The notes below the pieces were generated by a model that saw only the letters and a list, made by a program, of their open reading frames with translations, did no database searches and was not told where the DNA came from. From Candidatus Dojkabacteria bacterium (lineage in GTDB: Bacteria; Patescibacteriota; Dojkabacteria; J137), in contig JAGQLJ010000009.1 in assembly GCA_020429495.1 (NCBI GenBank), positions 1 through 8,377 of the forward strand: a stretch of 8,377 bases of DNA. The letters are read 5' to 3'. A program made the translations under genes and the position numbers. Below, piece after piece: positions 6,548-8,377 of this stretch; within the stretch, counting starts at the first letter, position 1, and the number at the start of each line of letters is the position of its first letter.

Positions 6548-7003
6548 TTATCTTGAAACTGTAATTACTCCTCCCCCTTCAACACCAGGAGCGTCTATTG
6601 TAACTCTTCCTGTACCTTCTTCACAGATTGTATAACCTGTGTCAGATCCATCTCCTGAACCAGTACTTGGGTCTTCTGGAATTCCAACAATATAGTCTGG
6701 AACTAATGTTGCAGCTAGGTCAACATTACCAACTCCTGAACCAATAGCTGCTGGTGTACCAGTGCATGCAGGAATTGTTCCTAGATCAGCTAGTAAATGA
6801 CCTTGCTCTGAAGTATATTGTGTTGTTGCATTTAGAATCTGCAAAACATCTGAACTTCGCTCAGCATTTCTAGTATCTCTAAAGTTTTTCGCTGGGTTAA
6901 TAGCGATGAATGTGATTGTAGCTAAGATCGCAATCAAAGCAACCACAACAAGGATTTCAATAAGAGTGAATCCTTCTTTGTTTTGTTCTTGTGTACTCTT
7001 CAT
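6548..7003 (-). CDS. Type IV prepilin, probable major pilin (PilA-like)
   Basis: 151 residues. The leader MKSTQEQNKEG is cleaved after G11, giving a mature FTLIEILVVVALIAILATI helix with E16 at +5, the most canonical signal of the five prepilins here. Downstream lie INPAKNFRDTRNAERSSD (35-52) and a QILNATTQY helix, then a Gly/Ser-rich globular part with LVPDYIVGIPEDP (100-112), DTGYTIC (121-127) and GRVTIDAP (132-139). I associate this pattern with pilins of Patescibacteria; that is recollection of a family, not a search. C80 and C127 could form the disulfide loop common in pilins. It is called major because it is first in the operon, has its own promoter and strong terminator, and has an unmodified processing site. 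The 40-nt or so leader contains no Shine-Dalgarno motif. It could be glycosylated by the divergent neighbour, but nothing in the sequence proves this. Confidence 0.88.
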   Translation of the reverse strand: MKSTQEQNKEGFTLIEILVVVALIAILATITFIAINPAKNFRDTRNAERSSDVLQILNATTQYTSEQGHLLADLGTIPACTGTPAAIGSGVGNVDLAATLVPDYIVGIPEDPSTGSGDGSDTGYTICEEGTGRVTIDAPGVEGGGVITVSR

Positions 7004-7049
7004 GTAGAGTTAAAGAATAATAAGTAAATTATCTCTAAATTTATACTTT

Positions 7050-7078
7050 AGTATATGAAGCTAAAAAAATGAAGTCAA
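7050..7078 (-). promoter_or_regulatory. Sigma70-type promoter for the pilin gene and pilus operon
   Basis: On the minus strand there is TTGACT (7078-7073), a 17-nt spacer containing seven T residues, and TATACT (7055-7050). Each box differs from consensus by one base, and the spacing is ideal. Transcription would start near 7043, giving a 5' leader of about 40 nt. It is the only promoter of this quality in the pilus operon, so it probably drives the pilin and, through read-through, the rest. Confidence 0.75.
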
Positions 7079-7123
7079 TAGTAATTTCTATTATTTATCA
7101 TATATCTCTTTTGGAATAATTTC

Positions 7124-7132
7124 TGGTACAAT
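7124..7132 (+). promoter_or_regulatory. Extended -10 promoter for the glycosyltransferase
   Basis: TGGTACAAT fits the extended -10 pattern TGnTATAAT with one mismatch. No good -35 box is present at the right distance (TCTCTT at 7105-7110 is the nearest). Transcription would start near 7139, leaving about 15 nt before the ATG at 7154. It faces away from the pilin promoter, the two -10 elements being about 70 nt apart. Confidence 0.45.
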
Positions 7133-7153
7133 GGCTTTGTTTAATAATCATGT

Positions 7154-7894
7154 ATGTTATATAAAAAACTATCACTTGTAATACCTGCATATAATGAAGA
7201 ATTAACTCTTTCTTCAATTGTGGAATTGGTAGTTTCTACACAGCTAGGTAATCTTGAAAAAGAGATAATTATTATTGATGATGGATCAAAGGATTCTACT
7301 TTTTTAATTATGCAAGAGCTTGCAAATAAATTTAAAGAAGTAAGAATTTTTAAAAATGAACAAAATGCAGGCAAGTCTCAGACAGTAAAAAGAGGTATTT
7401 TAGAATCAACAGGGGATCTTATTGTTATTCAAGATGCAGATCATGAATATAATCCATCAGATCTAGAAGAATTTATTGCTAACTTTGAAAATAATGATAT
7501 TGATTTAATTTATGGAAATAGATTTGGAAAAAGTAATGCTGTAATTTATTGGCAAAATTGGTTTGGCAATCGATTTCTTAGTTTTATATCAAGTTTATTT
7601 ACATATCCTATTGGAGGAATATGGACTAATGATATGGAGGTTTGTTACAAAATGGCTAAGGGTAATGTTTTTAGAGAAGTAGCACAAAAAATAACTTCCA
7701 AATCAAATTTTGGATTTGAGCCAGAAGTTACTGCTAAATTTGCAAAATATAGACTGAATGGTAAACGGTTACACTTTAAAGAGTTGCCAATAAGCTATAA
7801 ACCTAGGAGCTTTGAAGAAGGTAAAAAAATGAGTGCAATCAAAGACGGAATCAAGGCCTTCAAAGAAATAGTTAAGTTTAATCTATTAGGTTAG
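7154..7894 (+). CDS. Family 2 glycosyltransferase, dolichol-phosphate mannosyltransferase (DPM1)-like
   Basis: 246 residues with a GT-A fold typical of GT2. Visible are VIPAYNEE (9-16), the nucleotide-binding DDGSKD (42-47), GILESTGD (81-88), the metal-binding DxD in QDADHEYNP (D94, D96), YGNRFG (120-125), NDMEVCYKM (159-167), FGFEPEVTAKF (186-196) and LPISYKPRS...EGKK (211-225) with DGIKAFK (231-237). These match the subgroup that moves a hexose from a nucleotide sugar to a polyprenyl-phosphate or glycan. There is no C-terminal membrane anchor, so it is probably cytoplasmic or peripheral. The start is ATG 7154; an ATG four bases earlier reads only four codons. There is no Shine-Dalgarno motif. 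It is divergent from the pilin gene and convergent with the next gene, with a 4-bp stop overlap. Substrate and acceptor cannot be read from the sequence. A role in pilin or cell-envelope glycan modification is only a neighbourhood inference. Confidence 0.88.
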   Translation: MLYKKLSLVIPAYNEELTLSSIVELVVSTQLGNLEKEIIIIDDGSKDSTFLIMQELANKFKEVRIFKNEQNAGKSQTVKRGILESTGDLIVIQDADHEYNPSDLEEFIANFENNDIDLIYGNRFGKSNAVIYWQNWFGNRFLSFISSLFTYPIGGIWTNDMEVCYKMAKGNVFREVAQKITSKSNFGFEPEVTAKFAKYRLNGKRLHFKELPISYKPRSFEEGKKMSAIKDGIKAFKEIVKFNLLG

Positions 7895-8190
7895 GACTTT
7901 TTCCTTTTACTTAAAATTCCTTTTACAGATGGACTAATTTCTTTATCTTTTCTATGAATGCAACCTAGCCAACAACAAGGTCTTCTCATTCCATCATTAA
8001 GCTCACTGACAACTCTATCTACATGATCTTCTCGTGTTTCTTTTTTCTTAACTGAAATTGTCCAGCAAATCCATTCGTTACGAGCAAGTGGAGTAAGACT
8101 TTCCCATTTAGCTAAAGCGCTTTTATTTGAAGACAGTGCTTTCTTTAAATCTGAAGGCAAATTGTGAACTGTTCCTGATGAGATTACCAT
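7891..8190 (-). CDS. YdeI/OmpD-associated family small protein
   Basis: 99 residues. The pattern GTVHNLPSDLKKAL (6-19), LTPLARNEWICW (32-43), KKKETREDHVDRV (48-60) and GMRRPCCWLGCIHR (67-80) is that of the bacterial YdeI/OmpD-associated family, and length and motif order look complete. Invariant-looking residues include W40, C42, W43, C72, C73, W74, C77 and H79; the CCWxGCxH cluster could bind a metal, but this is inference. The C-terminal tail (81-99) is lysine/serine-rich and basic. The protein has no signal peptide or membrane segment. The family name comes from a proposed bacteriocin-protection or porin-associated role, and the biochemical function is not established to my knowledge. It lies tail-to-tail with the glycosyltransferase, and no functional link to the pilus is evident. 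AT-rich sequence precedes the ATG at 8190 (TATAAA at 8203-8198 on the minus strand), but no -35 box or Shine-Dalgarno motif is clear. Confidence 0.82.
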   Translation of the reverse strand: MVISSGTVHNLPSDLKKALSSNKSALAKWESLTPLARNEWICWTISVKKKETREDHVDRVVSELNDGMRRPCCWLGCIHRKDKEISPSVKGILSKRKKS

Positions 8191-8224
8191 AACTTATTTT
8201 ATATTAAATTGGAATATAAATCTA

Positions 8225-8376
8225 GTTTCGTCTGGCGGAGAGGACTGGATGCTTTTCGAATGTTCTCTTGGTTGAATGTTACCAAAAAGCCTGAAAGGTT
8301 TTTACGAGATATTCAAAACCTGCTACTGTTTGCAAAAACTCAGAATTTAGATTTTTAGAAATTTTTGTTACGAAAC
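8225..8376. other. Non-coding structured or repeat-like segment with serine-tRNA-like end
   Basis: No convincing protein gene was found in the last 187 nt. A 7-bp inverted repeat (GTTTCGT at 8225-8231, ACGAAAC at 8370-8376) encloses several smaller stems. These are AGAGGAC/GTTCTCT (8239-8245, 8262-8268, one G-T pair), AAAAAgCCT/AGGTTTTT (8284-8292, 8296-8303), GGTTTT/AAAACC (8297-8302, 8315-8320, alternative to the previous one) and CAAAAA/TTTTTG (8333-8338, 8362-8367). TGGCGGAGAGG (8233-8243) is the exact complement of a serine-tRNA acceptor end with CCA, CCTCTCCGCCA. A TTCGAA lies nearby, but the spacing does not fit a normal T arm and no matching acceptor 5' strand is present. It could be a structured RNA, a tRNA relic or attachment scar, or a small repeat. 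The strand is undetermined. Confidence 0.3.
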
Positions 8377-8377
8377 A

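Noticed and set aside
7150..7164. ATG four bases before the glycosyltransferase start, reading four codons to TAA
   Set aside because: Probably chance in AT-rich sequence; it could be a tiny overlapping upstream frame, but nothing supports this.
7141..7374. 77-codon minus-strand open frame
   Set aside because: Overlaps the start and nucleotide-binding region of the glycosyltransferase on the other strand; no motif.
8209..8358. 49-codon plus-strand frame from TTG (contains FVWRRGLD), and a 32-residue minus frame from the right edge ending at 8279
   Set aside because: Both cross the tRNA-like and inverted-repeat segment; WRRG-type peptides commonly arise from reading serine-tRNA ends on the wrong strand, so neither is called as a gene.
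8233..8377. Complete tRNA-Ser or tmRNA on the minus strand
   Set aside because: The acceptor-like 3' end is present, but T-arm spacing is wrong, no GGAGAGG partner strand lies in the window and no tag reading frame is convincing.

Overview
This AT-rich, very gene-dense window is almost entirely a type IV pilus (T4P) assembly locus. The best guess for its source is a Candidate Phyla Radiation (Patescibacteria) bacterium. The reasons are the shape of the major pilin (an INPAK-like motif after the N-terminal helix and an xTGY...GRVTI...AP end), the short assembly ATPase without an N-terminal MshEN domain, the near absence of Shine-Dalgarno sequences, and the overlapping gene ends. TGA appears to be used as a stop (end of the FimT/GspH-like gene), which argues against the lineages that recode TGA as glycine. 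The lineage call is inference from family knowledge; no phylogenetic marker is present.

Layout. Positions 1-648 (+) hold the C-terminal part of a prepilin peptidase, cut by the left edge. It converges with a minus-strand pilus operon that reads from right to left: a pilin with a canonical leader (7003-6548), a strong intrinsic terminator (about 6525-6490), the ATPase pilB (6473-5157), the membrane platform pilC (5153-3846), then four minor prepilins. These are FimT/GspH-like (3856-3407), a 637-residue PilV/GspI-slot pilin carrying a beta-propeller (3410-1497), PilW/GspJ-like (1497-1024) and PilX/GspK-like (1034-645). The last six genes are separated by 3 nt or overlap, so they are probably translationally coupled. 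A good sigma70-type promoter sits upstream of the pilin gene (TTGACT-17 nt-TATACT on the minus strand).

Divergent from the pilin is a family 2 glycosyltransferase (7154-7894, +) with its own extended -10 promoter. It converges, with a 4-bp stop overlap, on a small YdeI/OmpD-associated family protein (8190-7891, -). The last 187 nt hold no convincing protein gene. They have several inverted repeats and a serine-tRNA-like acceptor end, and may be a structured RNA, a tRNA relic or a small repeat.

How it works together: the peptidase processes the five prepilins, PilB drives assembly on PilC, and the H-I-J-K-like minor pilins probably prime the fibre and cap its tip. The propeller pilin is the most interesting item. 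It places a PilY1-like tip module directly on a minor pilin, and could be the surface contact or adhesion device of this pilus. The terminator after the pilin gene would let the pilin be made in excess over the machinery.
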